From an uncultured Mycobacteriaceae bacterium (GTDB taxonomy: Bacteria; Actinomycetota; Actinomycetes; Mycobacteriales; Mycobacteriaceae): a stretch of DNA of 32,462 nucleotides. The DNA lies in assembly GCA_903927745.1 (NCBI GenBank), contig CAIYOH010000328.1, positions 1 to 32,462 of the forward strand. Direction: 5' to 3'. Made by a program: the position numbers and the translations under genes. The notes under the pieces were generated by a model that did not search any database, was not told the origin of the DNA, and saw nothing but the letters and a program-made list of their open reading frames with translations. Positions 12,441-24,888 of this stretch are shown here, piece by piece (position 1 is the first letter of the stretch; each line of letters begins with the position of its first letter).

Positions 12441-13595
12441 GTGCGTGACGTTCTTGCTGAGTTGCTGTCGATCTGGCGCGCCGACGGGACCGCGGGCCTG
12501 GCCACGGTGGCGCGCACCTTCCGGTCCGCGCCGCGACAGCCCGGGGCCGCCATGGTGGTGGCGCCGGACGGTTCGGTGACGGGGTCGGTGTCCGGTGGCT
12601 GCGTGGAGGGCGCGGTCTACGAACTAGCCACCGAGGTGGTGACAACCGGGACGCCGCGGCTGGAACGCTACGGGGTGAGCGACGACGACGCGTTCGCGGT
12701 CGGGCTGACCTGCGGCGGTATCCTCGACGTCTTCGTTGAGGCGGTCTCGAAATCGACGTTCCCTCAGCTCGAGGCGGTGGCCGAGGACATCGCCGCCCAT
12801 CGACCGGTTGCCGTCGCGACCGTCATCGCACACCCGGAGGCTGCGCGCATCGGCCGCCGGCTCGTGGTCCGGCCCGACGCCGATACGCCCGCGGCCGGCT
12901 CGCTGGGATCGGCGCGCGCCGACGCCGCGCTGACCGACGACTCGCGTGGCCTGTTGGCGCTTGGCCGCAGCGAGGTGGTCGAGTACGGACCCGACGGGCA
13001 GCGACTGGGCGAGGGGATGGAGGTCTTCGTCGCCAGCTACGCGCCGCGCCCGCGGATGCTGGTGTTCGGCGCCATCGACTTCGCCGCGGCCCTGGCCCAA
13101 CAGGGGTCGTTCCTGGGCTACCGGGTCACCGTGTGTGACGCCCGCGCGTTGTTCGCCACACGCGCGCGCTTTCCGATGGCCGACCACGTCGTCGTCGACT
13201 GGCCGCACCGCTACCTCGCCGCCGAGGCGGAAGCGAACGCCGTCGACGCGAGCACGGTGATCTGCGTGCTGACGCACGACCCGAAGTTCGACGTCCCGGT
13301 GCTCGAGGTGGCGTTGCGGCTGCCCCACGTCGGTTACGTGGGGGCGATGGGATCGCGCCGCACCCACGAGGACCGGGTGAGCAGGTTGCGGGCGGCCGGG
13401 CTGACCGACGCCGAACTGAGCCGGTTGTCCAGCCCCATCGGACTCGACCTCGGTGCCCGCACCCCCGAGGAGACCGCGGTCTCGATCGCCGCCGACATCA
13501 TCGCCCGGCGCTGGGGCGGCGGGGGCCGGCCGCTGGCCGAGACCGCCGGCCGCATCCATCACGATTTCCAGCCCGATCTTCGGGCCGGCGGTTAG
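12441..13595 (+). CDS. XdhC/CoxI-family Mo-cofactor maturation protein
   Basis: TFRSAPRQPGAAMVVAPDGSVTGSVSGGCVEGAV; C-terminal Rossmann YVGAMGSRRTHEDR. Confidence 0.92.
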   Translation: MRDVLAELLSIWRADGTAGLATVARTFRSAPRQPGAAMVVAPDGSVTGSVSGGCVEGAVYELATEVVTTGTPRLERYGVSDDDAFAVGLTCGGILDVFVEAVSKSTFPQLEAVAEDIAAHRPVAVATVIAHPEAARIGRRLVVRPDADTPAAGSLGSARADAALTDDSRGLLALGRSEVVEYGPDGQRLGEGMEVFVASYAPRPRMLVFGAIDFAAALAQQGSFLGYRVTVCDARALFATRARFPMADHVVVDWPHRYLAAEAEANAVDASTVICVLTHDPKFDVPVLEVALRLPHVGYVGAMGSRRTHEDRVSRLRAAGLTDAELSRLSSPIGLDLGARTPEETAVSIAADIIARRWGGGGRPLAETAGRIHHDFQPDLRAGG

Positions 13596-13654
13596 TTCAG
13601 CGATTACTTAACCAGGTGTTGACGCGCAGCTCAGGGCGGTACAGACTGGCCGAC

Positions 13655-14536
13655 ATGCAGGTACCCGGACCCTTTGAATACGAACGCGCAACCAGCGTCG
13701 ACCATGCGATCGGACTGCTGGACCGATTGGGGGAGGGGGCGCGCATCGTCGCCGGCGGGCACAGCCTGCTGCCGATGATGAAGCTGCGGATCGCCAACCC
13801 CGAATACCTCATCGACATCAACGACCTGGCGGCCGACCTCGGCTACATCGTCGTCGACCCGACCCGGGTGCGCATCGGCGCGATGGCCCGTCACCAGGCG
13901 ATCCTCGACCACGATGCCCTGGCCGCCGCGTGCCCCATCTTCGGCGACGCCGAGCTGGTGATCGCCGACCCGGTGGTGCGCAACCGCGGCACTATGGGCG
14001 GATCGCTGTGCCAGGCGGATCCGGCCGAAGACCTGTCGACCGTGTGCGCCGTCCTCGACGCGACATGTCTGGTCAAGGGGCCGTCGGGGGAGCGGGAGAT
14101 CCCGATTCACGACTTCGAGGTCGGGCCGTACGAGACGGCGCTGGCCCCCAACGAGATGCTCATCGAGGTCCGGATCCCGCGGCGGCCCAACTCCGCGAGC
14201 GCGTACGCGAAAGTGGAGCGACGGGTGGGCGATTGGGCGGTCGCCGCCGCCGGGGCGGCCATCACGATCGACGGCGGCACCATCGCCGCCGCCCGCGTAG
14301 GCCTGACCGCCGTGAACGCGGACCATGCCGCACTCGACGAGCTGTCGGCGGCTCTGGTCGGCCGGGGTGTCAGCGAGGAGACCTTCGCCGAGGCGGGCCG
14401 GCTGGCCGCCGAGGCCTGCGAACCGGTGACCGACGTCCGGGGCACCGAAGCGTACAAGCGACACCTGGCCTCCGAACTGACCATCCGCACGCTGCGCACA
14501 TCCGCTGAGCGCGTCGGCGAACAAAGGAGCGCATGA
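13655..14536 (+). CDS. coxM: Aerobic CO dehydrogenase medium (FAD) subunit
   Basis: [15 protein letters not shown] and [21 protein letters not shown]-binding motifs; followed by coxS and coxL. Confidence 0.93.
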   Translation: MQVPGPFEYERATSVDHAIGLLDRLGEGARIVAGGHSLLPMMKLRIANPEYLIDINDLAADLGYIVVDPTRVRIGAMARHQAILDHDALAAACPIFGDAELVIADPVVRNRGTMGGSLCQADPAEDLSTVCAVLDATCLVKGPSGEREIPIHDFEVGPYETALAPNEMLIEVRIPRRPNSASAYAKVERRVGDWAVAAAGAAITIDGGTIAAARVGLTAVNADHAALDELSAALVGRGVSEETFAEAGRLAAEACEPVTDVRGTEAYKRHLASELTIRTLRTSAERVGEQRSA

Positions 14537-15014
14537 CGATGCAGGTGACAATGACCGTCAACGGCGACGAGGTGACCGCCGACGTCGAACCGCGGACGCT
14601 GCTGGTGCACTTCCTGCGGGACCACCTGCGGCTCACGGGAACTCACTGGGGTTGCGACACCAGTAACTGCGGAACCTGCGTCGTCGACGTCGACGGTATA
14701 CCGACGAAGTCCTGCACGATGCTTGCCGCGATGGCCTCCGGGCACAGCGTGCGGACCGTGGAAGGGCTCGCTGCTCCCGATGGCACGCTCGACCCGGTGC
14801 AGGAAGGGTTTATGCAGTGCCACGGTTTGCAGTGCGGTTTCTGCACGCCGGGCATGATGATCACGGCCCGCGCACTGCTCGACCGCAACCCCGATCCCGA
14901 CGAGGAGACCATCCGGGAGGCGATCTCCGGGCAGATCTGCCGCTGCACCGGGTACACCACCATCGTGCGGTCCATCCAGTGGGCCGCCCAGCACTCCACG
15001 GTAAAGGCCGAGTC

Positions 15015-15018
<4 letters not shown>
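14533..15018 (+). CDS. coxS: Aerobic CO dehydrogenase small [2Fe-2S] subunit
   Basis: [12 protein letters not shown] and [16 protein letters not shown] cysteine motifs; ATGA overlap with coxM. Confidence 0.95.
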
Positions 15019-17414
<2,396 letters not shown>

Positions 17415-17423
17415 CGTGCGCAC

Positions 17424-18302
17424 ATGAAGATCAGCGAGCGGGCGCAGCAGCTGCTGGCGTCCCGGACGCCGTTCGTGCACGCGACGGTCGTCCGGGTGCA
17501 GCAACCCACGTCTGCCTACCCCGGTGACCAAGCGATCCTGTTGGCGGACGGGACGATCGAGGGTTTCGTCGGCGGCGAATGCGCGCAGAACTCCGTCCGC
17601 AAGGCCGCGCTCGGCGCGCTGCAGGCCGGTGAGAGTGTGCTGCTGCGCGTGCTGCCCGACGGCGACGTGCACTTCCCCGAGGCCCCCGGCGCCTCCGTGG
17701 TCGTCAACCCGTGCCTGTCCGGCGGATCGCTGGAGATCTTCCTGGCGCCACAGCTGCCGGCGCCGCTGATCCGCATTCACGGGGCCACCCCGATCGCCGA
17801 GGCGCTCGCCCAGGTGTGCGCCGTCCTGGGGTACGAGGTGCGCACCGACGCGGGCGATGCCGACACCGTGCCGACGGCTGTCATCATCGCGAGTCACGGC
17901 GGTCCGGAAGCCGAGACCGTCCGAGCGGCCCTCGACGGCGGTGTCCGGTATATCGGCCTGGTAGCCAGCACTGTTCGCGGGGCGTCCATCCTGGAGTCGC
18001 TCGGCCTGTCGCAGGACGAGCGAGCTCGCGTGCACACCCCGGTTGGACTGCCCATCGGCGCCAAGACCGCATCCGAGATCGCCGTCTCGATCGCCGCCGA
18101 GCTCGTCGCCGGTATCCGCGGCGGCAGCCTGAGCGAGCCGGTGGCCCTCCCGGACACACCGGTCGAGGCGATCGACCCGGTGTGCGGGATGACGGTGACG
18201 ATCGGACCCGCCACGGTCCACATGCTGCGGGACCGGGCGGATTACTGGTTTTGCTGCCCGGGATGTCGCACGGCATTCGCCGCGTCGAAAGCCGGCGGGT
18301 GA
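17424..18302 (+). CDS. XdhC/CoxI-family protein with C-terminal YHS-like domain
   Basis: XdhC motifs (GGECAQNSVRKAAL, HTPVGLPIGAKTASEIAVSIAAELVA) followed by DPVCGMTVTIGPATVHMLRDRADYWFCCPGCRTAF. Confidence 0.88.
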   Translation: MKISERAQQLLASRTPFVHATVVRVQQPTSAYPGDQAILLADGTIEGFVGGECAQNSVRKAALGALQAGESVLLRVLPDGDVHFPEAPGASVVVNPCLSGGSLEIFLAPQLPAPLIRIHGATPIAEALAQVCAVLGYEVRTDAGDADTVPTAVIIASHGGPEAETVRAALDGGVRYIGLVASTVRGASILESLGLSQDERARVHTPVGLPIGAKTASEIAVSIAAELVAGIRGGSLSEPVALPDTPVEAIDPVCGMTVTIGPATVHMLRDRADYWFCCPGCRTAFAASKAGG

Positions 18303-18877
18303 CCGTCACCGGCGTCGTGCTCGCAGCCGGATACTCGCGCAGGCTCGGAACGCCCAAACAGCTTCTGCCCTTTCGGGACACCACCTTGCTCGGTGCGACG
18401 CTGGATCTCGCCCGCGACGCCGGTTTCGACCAGCTCATCGTCACCCTGGGCGGTGCCGCGGACGCGGTGCGTGACGCGGTACCGCTGGCCGGCACCGACG
18501 TGGTGGCCGTCGAGGACGCCGACGGCGGCTGCTCGGCGTCGTTGTGCGCCGCGCTGGGGCGGGTAGACGCGCAGGCGTCCGGGATCGTGCTGATGCTCGG
18601 TGATCAGCCGGGCGTGGATCCCGCCACCCTGCGCCGGCTGGCCGCTCACGGCCCGGGCTCCGACATCACGGTGTGTCGCTACGCCGACGGGATTGGTCAC
18701 CCGTTCTGGTTGGGCCGCAACATTTTCGGCGAGCTGGCGCGCCTGCACGGCGACAAAGGGGTCTGGAAGATCGTGGAGTCCGGTCGCCAACCGGTGCGCG
18801 AACTCGAGGTCGACGGGCCCGTTCCGCTGGATGTCGACACCTGGGACGACTACCACAGGCTGGTGGCGTCGTCGTGA
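18299..18877 (+). CDS. MobA/MocA-like nucleotidyltransferase
   Basis: GVVLAAGYSRRLGTPKQLLPF and LMLGDQPGV motifs; GTGA overlap with the upstream gene. Confidence 0.88.
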   Translation: MTVTGVVLAAGYSRRLGTPKQLLPFRDTTLLGATLDLARDAGFDQLIVTLGGAADAVRDAVPLAGTDVVAVEDADGGCSASLCAALGRVDAQASGIVLMLGDQPGVDPATLRRLAAHGPGSDITVCRYADGIGHPFWLGRNIFGELARLHGDKGVWKIVESGRQPVRELEVDGPVPLDVDTWDDYHRLVASS

Positions 18878-19764
18878 CGTTCACCGACCCCGATGACGTG
18901 ATCGCCCGTTTCGACGCGCACGACTACCTGCTCGACACCGGAACGGCGTCCGCGATCTATCTGGCGGTCACCCTCGGCCGGCCGCTGCTCATCGAAGGGG
19001 AACCCGGCGTCGGTAAGACGACGGCCGCGAAAACCCTGGCGGCCGTGCTGGGCACCCCGCTGGTCCGGCTGCAGTGCTACGAGGGCCTGACCGCGAACGA
19101 GGCGCTCTACGACTGGAACTACCAGCGCCAGTTGTTGTCCATCCGGTTGGCCGAGGCGCGGGGGGCCGGCGGGGCGAACATCGGCTCGACAATTTCCGAG
19201 GCTGACCTCTACACCGAGGACTACCTGGTCGATCGACCCATCCTGCGATGTGTACGCCACCGCGGCTCGACGCCTCCGGTTCTGTTGATCGACGAAATCG
19301 ATCGCGCTGACGACGAATTCGAGGCGTTGCTGCTGGAGTTTCTTGGGGAATCCGCAGTCACCATCCCCGAGCTGGGCACCTTCGTCGCTGAGCGGCCGCC
19401 GATCGCGGTGCTCACCTCCAACCGGAGCCGGGACCTGCACGACGCGCTACGCAGGCGTTGCCTGTACCACTGGATCGAGTACCCGGAGCCGGCCCGGGCC
19501 GCCGCGATCGTCCGCCGGACTGTGTCGGGAGCGACCGCCCCGTTGATCGAACACGCCACCCAATTCGTCTGCCAAGTAAGAGACCTCGACCTGGACAAGC
19601 CACCGGGGTTGGCCGAGACCATAGACTGGGTTTCGGCCCTGGTGTGCTTGGGCGTCGCCGATCTCGTCGACTCGGCCGCGCTGACCAGCCTGGGCGCGCT
19701 GGCCAAGACGCCCGATGACCGCAGCCTGATGCGCGACGCGTTCACCGAGTACAGCCGCATATGA
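18874..19764 (+). CDS. MoxR/CoxD-family AAA+ ATPase
   Basis: [15 protein letters not shown] Walker A, VLLIDEIDRADDEFEALLLEFL Walker B; GTG start overlaps upstream stop. Confidence 0.92.
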   Translation: MTFTDPDDVIARFDAHDYLLDTGTASAIYLAVTLGRPLLIEGEPGVGKTTAAKTLAAVLGTPLVRLQCYEGLTANEALYDWNYQRQLLSIRLAEARGAGGANIGSTISEADLYTEDYLVDRPILRCVRHRGSTPPVLLIDEIDRADDEFEALLLEFLGESAVTIPELGTFVAERPPIAVLTSNRSRDLHDALRRRCLYHWIEYPEPARAAAIVRRTVSGATAPLIEHATQFVCQVRDLDLDKPPGLAETIDWVSALVCLGVADLVDSAALTSLGALAKTPDDRSLMRDAFTEYSRI

Positions 19765-19786
19765 CGCACACGAGAGGACACAAAGA

Positions 19787-20425
19787 ATGATTATCGCCAA
19801 CGAGTTCACGGTCACCGCGCCCATCGACAAGGCCTGGGATCTGCTCTGCGACCTTGAGCGGGTGATACCTCTGATGCCGGGAGCGTCGCTCGTCGGCCAC
19901 GAGGGCGACGATTACTCCGGCAAGGTGAAGGTCAAGGTCGGGCCGGTCACCAGCGAGTTCGGCGGGAAGGTTCGCTTCGTCGAGTTGGACGCCGAAAACC
20001 ACCGCGCCGTCATCGATGGCAAGGGCAAGGAGCTACGCGGCACCGGCAACGCGGCCGCGACCGTCGTCCTGCAGCTGCACAGCGAGGGCGAACGCACGCG
20101 GGCCACCGTTGACACCGACCTGAAAATCGTCGGCAAGCTCGCCCAGTTCGGCAGCGGCATGCTGCAGCAGGTCTCGGAGAAATTACTGGGACAGTTCGTG
20201 GAACAGCTGGAGGCCGAACTGGCCCCGCAGAAGGCGCCGGCCGCAGCGAGCGCAGCGACAGGAGCCACGGGCATCGCGGAAACACCCCGCGCCACCAGGG
20301 CCGAGCCCGAGGCCATCGACCTACTGGAACTGGCCGGGGGTGACCAGCTCAAGAAGTACGGTGCGGCGGCGTTCGCGGCGCTGGCGGTGCTGGTGCTGAT
20401 TTGGGTGCTGCGCCGGAGTCGTTAG
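19787..20425 (+). CDS. CoxG-like SRPBCC protein with C-terminal membrane anchor
   Basis: MIIANEFTVTAPIDKAWDLLCDLERVIPLMPGA; C-terminal TM helix YGAAAFAALAVLVLIWVLRR. Confidence 0.9.
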   Translation: MIIANEFTVTAPIDKAWDLLCDLERVIPLMPGASLVGHEGDDYSGKVKVKVGPVTSEFGGKVRFVELDAENHRAVIDGKGKELRGTGNAAATVVLQLHSEGERTRATVDTDLKIVGKLAQFGSGMLQQVSEKLLGQFVEQLEAELAPQKAPAAASAATGATGIAETPRATRAEPEAIDLLELAGGDQLKKYGAAAFAALAVLVLIWVLRRSR

Positions 20426-20431
20426 CGACTC

Positions 20432-21676
20432 GTGAACACCCCAGTCTTGTTGCGGGGCGTCGACCTGGCGGCATTCGCGGCCGCCCTGGTGGCGCGTCTG
20501 CGCGGTGCGGGTGTGCTGGTGTCCGCCGACGGCCAGGCGAATTTCGTGCAGGCGATGCGACACCTCGTGCCGCACACCACGTCGGCGCTGTACTGGGCAT
20601 CCCGGCTGACCCTGGTCAGCCGGATGGAAGACCTAGGACCGTTCGACGCCGTGTTCGCGGTCGTGTTCGGCAGCGACCGGCCCGAGGAGTCTCGCGGCGT
20701 GGATCCGCTGCTGTCGTCGTCCGGGCCGAAGGCCCCCGGGGCGGGGACCGTGCGCCAACCCGGCGGGCGGCCGACTGTGACCGAGACACTGCCCTGGGTC
20801 ACCCCCCGTAGCCTCACCGCGCCCGACGACGCCGATGTCTCCGACGACGCGGGCGTCGCGGTTCCGGAGTTGCTGCCCAGCCGCCTTGCCGCGGTAGAGG
20901 ATCAACCGTTCGACGAGTTCGACGAGGCCGATCTGCGCCGGCTCGGGTCCTGGCTGGAAACGAGTGTGGCGCAGTGGCCCCGGCGCCGAAGCCTGCGGTT
21001 CGAGCCCAGCGCCGGCGGCAAGAGGATCGACCTGCGGGCCACCATGAACTCCTCGCGCGCGACCGGTTTCGAGTCGGTGACCCTGGCGCGCACCCGTCCC
21101 CGGCGCCGGCCGCGGCGTATCGTCCTGGCCTGCGACGTGAGCCGTTCGATGCAGCCCTACGCCGCGATCTACCTGCATCTGATGCGTGCAGTGACGCGGG
21201 TAGTCGTGCGCCAGAACGGAATTCGGCCCGAGGTCTTTGCGTTCTCGACGTCGCTGACCCGGCTCACCTCGGTGCTGTCGCACCGCTCCGCCGAGGTGGC
21301 GCTGGAGAAAGCCAACGCGAAAGTCACCGACCGCTACGGCGGCACGTCCATCGGCACCAGCGTCGCTGCCCTGCTGGCCCCACCGCACGGCAACGCGCTG
21401 CGCGGCGCGGTCGTGATCATCGTCTCGGACGGCTGGGACAGCGATCCCCCGGACGTGCTCGCCCGCGCCATGGCCAGACTGAGTCGCCGCGCCGCGCTCG
21501 TGGTCTGGCTCAATCCCCGCGCCGCGCAGAGGGATTTTCAGCCGCTGGCCGGCTCGCTGGCCGCGGCCCTGCCCTACTGCGACCTGTTCCTGCCGGCCAA
21601 CTCCCTGGCCGGCGTACGCCAGTTGCTGCGGGCGTTGACGGGTACTTTTAACGGGCACAGAGACCACGTCCGGTGA
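20432..21676 (+). CDS. CoxE-like VWA-domain protein
   Basis: VWA MIDAS region IVLACDVSRSMQPYAAIY, YGGTSIGTSVAALL, VIIVSDGWDSD; CODH cluster context. Confidence 0.9.
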   Translation: MNTPVLLRGVDLAAFAAALVARLRGAGVLVSADGQANFVQAMRHLVPHTTSALYWASRLTLVSRMEDLGPFDAVFAVVFGSDRPEESRGVDPLLSSSGPKAPGAGTVRQPGGRPTVTETLPWVTPRSLTAPDDADVSDDAGVAVPELLPSRLAAVEDQPFDEFDEADLRRLGSWLETSVAQWPRRRSLRFEPSAGGKRIDLRATMNSSRATGFESVTLARTRPRRRPRRIVLACDVSRSMQPYAAIYLHLMRAVTRVVVRQNGIRPEVFAFSTSLTRLTSVLSHRSAEVALEKANAKVTDRYGGTSIGTSVAALLAPPHGNALRGAVVIIVSDGWDSDPPDVLARAMARLSRRAALVVWLNPRAAQRDFQPLAGSLAAALPYCDLFLPANSLAGVRQLLRALTGTFNGHRDHVR

Positions 21677-21700
21677 CGCCGTGAGGCAGGATCGACAACC

Positions 21701-22861
21701 ATGGATCGAATGGAGCAGCTCTGGGTCAACCGGGCGGCCAGCTCCGAGGCCGCCGTCACGCGGCGGCATCTCACACGGCTCTGGGCGCTGCCGGGAACTC
21801 AGCTGGGACTCGTGGGCTGGCCGCCGACGCGCCGCGACCGGATGTTCGGCACCTGGCACTACTGGTGGCAGGCGCACCTGCTGGACTGCCTGGTCGACGC
21901 GCAGCTGCGCGACCCGCAGCCGGAGCGGCGCACCAGGATCAACCGGCAGGTCCGCACCCACCGACTGCGCAACAACTTCTCGTGGACCAACAACTATTAC
22001 GATGACATGGCCTGGCTGGCGCTCGCGCTGCAACGCGCGGCCGCGGTCGCCGGCGTCGAGCGCAAGCGGGCGCTGCCCACACTCGCCGACCAGCTCCTGG
22101 GGTCCTGGGTGCCCGAGGACGGCGGCGGCATCCCGTGGCGCAAACAGGATCAGTTCTTCAACGCCCCCGCCAACGGACCGGCGGGCATCTTCCTGGCCCG
22201 TTACACGGACGGCCACGGCGACCGCCTCAAGCGGGCCGAGCAGATGGGCGACTGGATCGACCGCACCCTGATCGACCCGGAGACGCACCTGGTGTTCGAC
22301 GGGATCAAGGCGGGCTCCCTGGTGCGCGCCCAGTACACCTACTGCCAGGGCGTGGTGCTCGGGCTGGAGACCGAGCTGGCCGCCCGCACCGGCGCGCAGG
22401 CCCGCGACCGACACGCCGCCCGGGTGCATCGCCTGGTCGCGGCCGTCGATGCACACATGGCCCCGGCGGGCGTACTGCCGGGTGCGGGCGGCGGGGACGG
22501 CGGCCTGTTCGCCGGCATCACCGCGCGGTACCTCGCGCTGGTGGCCACCACCCTGCCCGGCGACTCCGCCGACGACGCGCTGGCCCGCGACACCGCCCGC
22601 CGGATTGTGGTGTCGTCGGCGCGGTCGGCGTGGGACAACCGGCACACCGTGGACGGCCTGCCGCTGTTCGGCGCGTTCTGGGACCGCGAGGCGGAACTGC
22701 CGGCCCAGGTGCCCGCCGCGGGCCAGGAGGCGCAGTTCGTCGAGGGGGCCGTGAACGCCTCGCGGATCGCCGAACGGGATCTGTCGGTGCAGCTTTCGGG
22801 GTGGATGCTGATGGAGGCCGCCGGCACCGTCTCCGCCGGGACCGCGGGCGGCGGTTCGTGA
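21701..22861 (+). CDS. GH76-like (alpha-1,6-mannanase-fold) conserved protein, Rv0365c-like
   Basis: WHYWWQAHLLDCLVDAQL ... NNYYDDMAWLALALQRA resembles GH76; located before the acetoacetyl-CoA synthetase. Confidence 0.78.
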   Translation: MDRMEQLWVNRAASSEAAVTRRHLTRLWALPGTQLGLVGWPPTRRDRMFGTWHYWWQAHLLDCLVDAQLRDPQPERRTRINRQVRTHRLRNNFSWTNNYYDDMAWLALALQRAAAVAGVERKRALPTLADQLLGSWVPEDGGGIPWRKQDQFFNAPANGPAGIFLARYTDGHGDRLKRAEQMGDWIDRTLIDPETHLVFDGIKAGSLVRAQYTYCQGVVLGLETELAARTGAQARDRHAARVHRLVAAVDAHMAPAGVLPGAGGGDGGLFAGITARYLALVATTLPGDSADDALARDTARRIVVSSARSAWDNRHTVDGLPLFGAFWDREAELPAQVPAAGQEAQFVEGAVNASRIAERDLSVQLSGWMLMEAAGTVSAGTAGGGS

Positions 22862-24888
22862 CCGAACCCGGCGGCTGGATCCCGGACGAAGCGGCGCGGG
22901 CCGACGCCAACCTGACCCGCTTCATGGCCTGGCTGGCTCAGACCGGCCGCGGCCACTACGGCGACTACCACGAGCTGTGGGCGAAGTCGGTCGCCGACAT
23001 CGAGTGGTTCTGGGACGCCGTCTGGCACTACTTCGACATCCAGACGGGCAGCGACATCCAGACGGGCAGCGACATCCAGACGGGCAGCGACATCCAGACG
23101 CCCACCCCACCGCGCGTCGTGCTGGGCAGCAGGTCCATGCCGGGCGCGCAGTGGTTTCCGGGCGCCACGCTGAACTACGCCGCCGAGGTGTTCCGGCACG
23201 CCACCGACGAACGCCCCGCCCTGATCGTCGTCGGCGAGGACAGCTCCTGCGAATGGTCGTGGGCCCGGCTGCGACGCGAGACCGCGGCGTTCGCGGCCTA
23301 CCTCCGGGGCCTCGGCGTCGGACCCGGGGACGCGGTGGTCGGCTACCTGCCCAGCGTCGGTGAGGCCGCCGTCGCCGCCCTCGCCGCGGCCAGCGTGGGC
23401 GCGATCTGGGCGGTCTGCAACCAGGACGTGTCCGTCGACGGGGTGATCGCGCGTCTGGGCCAGGTGGAGCCGGCAGTACTGGTGGCCAGCGACGGATCGC
23501 TCTACGGCGGCAAGCGAATTGATCGCCGTGCCGAGCTGGCCGCGATCCGTGACGCGATGCCTACCCTGCGCGCCACGGTCGTGGTGCCGCGGCTCGGGCT
23601 CCCGCTCGACGCCGAAGGAGGCACCGTCACTGTGTCGTGGGCGGAGGCCATCACGCCGGGGGCCTCCGAAGTCGGCTCCGACGCGCCCAACGACATCGTC
23701 GCCGTGCCCTTCGCGCACCCGCTGTGGGTGATGTTCTCCTCGGGGACCACCGGGAAGCCGAAAGGGATCGTGCACGGCCACGGCGGTGTCGTGCTCGAGC
23801 ACCGCAAGTACCTCTCCCTGCAGCTGGACCTGCACCCCGGCGATCGCTTCCTGTGGCACACGTCCACCAGCTGGATGATGTGGAACCTGCTGCTGTCCGG
23901 CCTCCTTGCCGACGCCACGATCGTGCTCTACGACGGCAGCCCCACCCACCCGGGCACCGACGGCCTCTGGCGGGTGGCCGCCGAGGCCGGCGTCACCGTG
24001 CTCGGCGCCGGGGCGGGCTACCTGCTCGCCTGCGCCAAGGAGGGGCTCACGCCGGGCTCGGCCTACCCGCTCGACCGGCTGCGCGCCGTCGGTTCCACCG
24101 GCTCGCCGCTGCCGGCGTCCGGATTCCGCTGGGTGCAGGAGGGGATCGGGCGCGCAATCCCGGTCATCTCGATGAGCGGCGGCACCGACGTGTGCACCGC
24201 GTTCGTCGGCGGCAGCCCGCTCGTGCCGATCGTCGCCGGCGAGTTGTCGAGCATCTGTCTGGGCGTGGCCGTCGAATCCTGGGTCGGCGAGCGCCGGCCC
24301 GTCATCGGCGAGGAGGGCGAGCTGGTGGTGACCGAACCGATGCCCTCGATGCCGGTGTTCTTCTGGAACGACGACGACGGCAGCCGTTACCGCGCCGCCT
24401 ACTTCGACAAGTACCCCGGGGTGTGGTGCCACGGCGACTGGATCACCATCACCGACCGGGGATCGGTTGTCGTTCATGGACGTTCGGACGCCACCCTCAA
24501 CCGGTTGGGCGTCCGGATGGGCAGCGCCGAGATCTACTCCGCGGTGGAGCGGCTGCCCGAGGTGCACGACTGCCTGGTGGTCGGTATCGAGCAGGACGAC
24601 GGCGGCTACTGGATGCCGCTGTTCGTGCACCTCGCCGACGGGGTCGTCCTCGACGACGAACTGCGATCGAAGATCACCGCGGAGATCCGCCGCCATGCCT
24701 CGCCGCGACACGTGCCCGACGACATCCTCGCTGTCCCCGGCATGCCGCGGACGCTGACCGGCAAGCGGCTCGAGATCCCGATCAAGCGCATCCTGCAGGG
24801 GGCGGCGCCGGGAGACGCCGCGCAGCTCAGTTCGATCGACCGGCCCGACCTACTGGACGCCTTCGTCGCGCACCGCAGGATGCCCTGA
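22858..24888 (+). CDS. Acetoacetyl-CoA synthetase
   Basis: GTG start overlaps the upstream stop (GTGA); AMP-binding motif VMFSSGTTGKPKGIVHGHGG, LGVRMGSAEIY, GKRLEIPIKRIL; VLGSRSMPGAQWFPGATLNYAAEVF typical of this family. Confidence 0.9.
   Translation: MTEPGGWIPDEAARADANLTRFMAWLAQTGRGHYGDYHELWAKSVADIEWFWDAVWHYFDIQTGSDIQTGSDIQTGSDIQTPTPPRVVLGSRSMPGAQWFPGATLNYAAEVFRHATDERPALIVVGEDSSCEWSWARLRRETAAFAAYLRGLGVGPGDAVVGYLPSVGEAAVAALAAASVGAIWAVCNQDVSVDGVIARLGQVEPAVLVASDGSLYGGKRIDRRAELAAIRDAMPTLRATVVVPRLGLPLDAEGGTVTVSWAEAITPGASEVGSDAPNDIVAVPFAHPLWVMFSSGTTGKPKGIVHGHGGVVLEHRKYLSLQLDLHPGDRFLWHTSTSWMMWNLLLSGLLADATIVLYDGSPTHPGTDGLWRVAAEAGVTVLGAGAGYLLACAKEGLTPGSAYPLDRLRAVGSTGSPLPASGFRWVQEGIGRAIPVISMSGGTDVCTAFVGGSPLVPIVAGELSSICLGVAVESWVGERRPVIGEEGELVVTEPMPSMPVFFWNDDDGSRYRAAYFDKYPGVWCHGDWITITDRGSVVVHGRSDATLNRLGVRMGSAEIYSAVERLPEVHDCLVVGIEQDDGGYWMPLFVHLADGVVLDDELRSKITAEIRRHASPRHVPDDILAVPGMPRTLTGKRLEIPIKRILQGAAPGDAAQLSSIDRPDLLDAFVAHRRMP
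23035..23100. repeat. 18-bp tandem repeat (gacatccagacgggcagc), 3.67 identical copies, encoding DIQTGS
   Basis: Exact units at 23035-23052, 23053-23070, 23071-23088 and a 12-nt partial unit 23089-23100. Confidence 0.98.

Noticed and set aside
20633-22645. 670-aa minus-strand ORF across the CoxE and GH76-like genes
   Set aside because: Spans two genes on the other strand, no recognisable domains; third-position GC artefact
23035-23100. Possible CRISPR-like or mobile repeat
   Set aside because: Direct repeats without spacers, in frame within a coding gene; simple tandem expansion
22339-24711. 790-aa minus-strand ORF antisense to acetoacetyl-CoA synthetase
   Set aside because: Shadow ORF in GC-rich codons; opposite strand has clear AMP-binding enzyme motifs and overlapping start/stop with its neighbour
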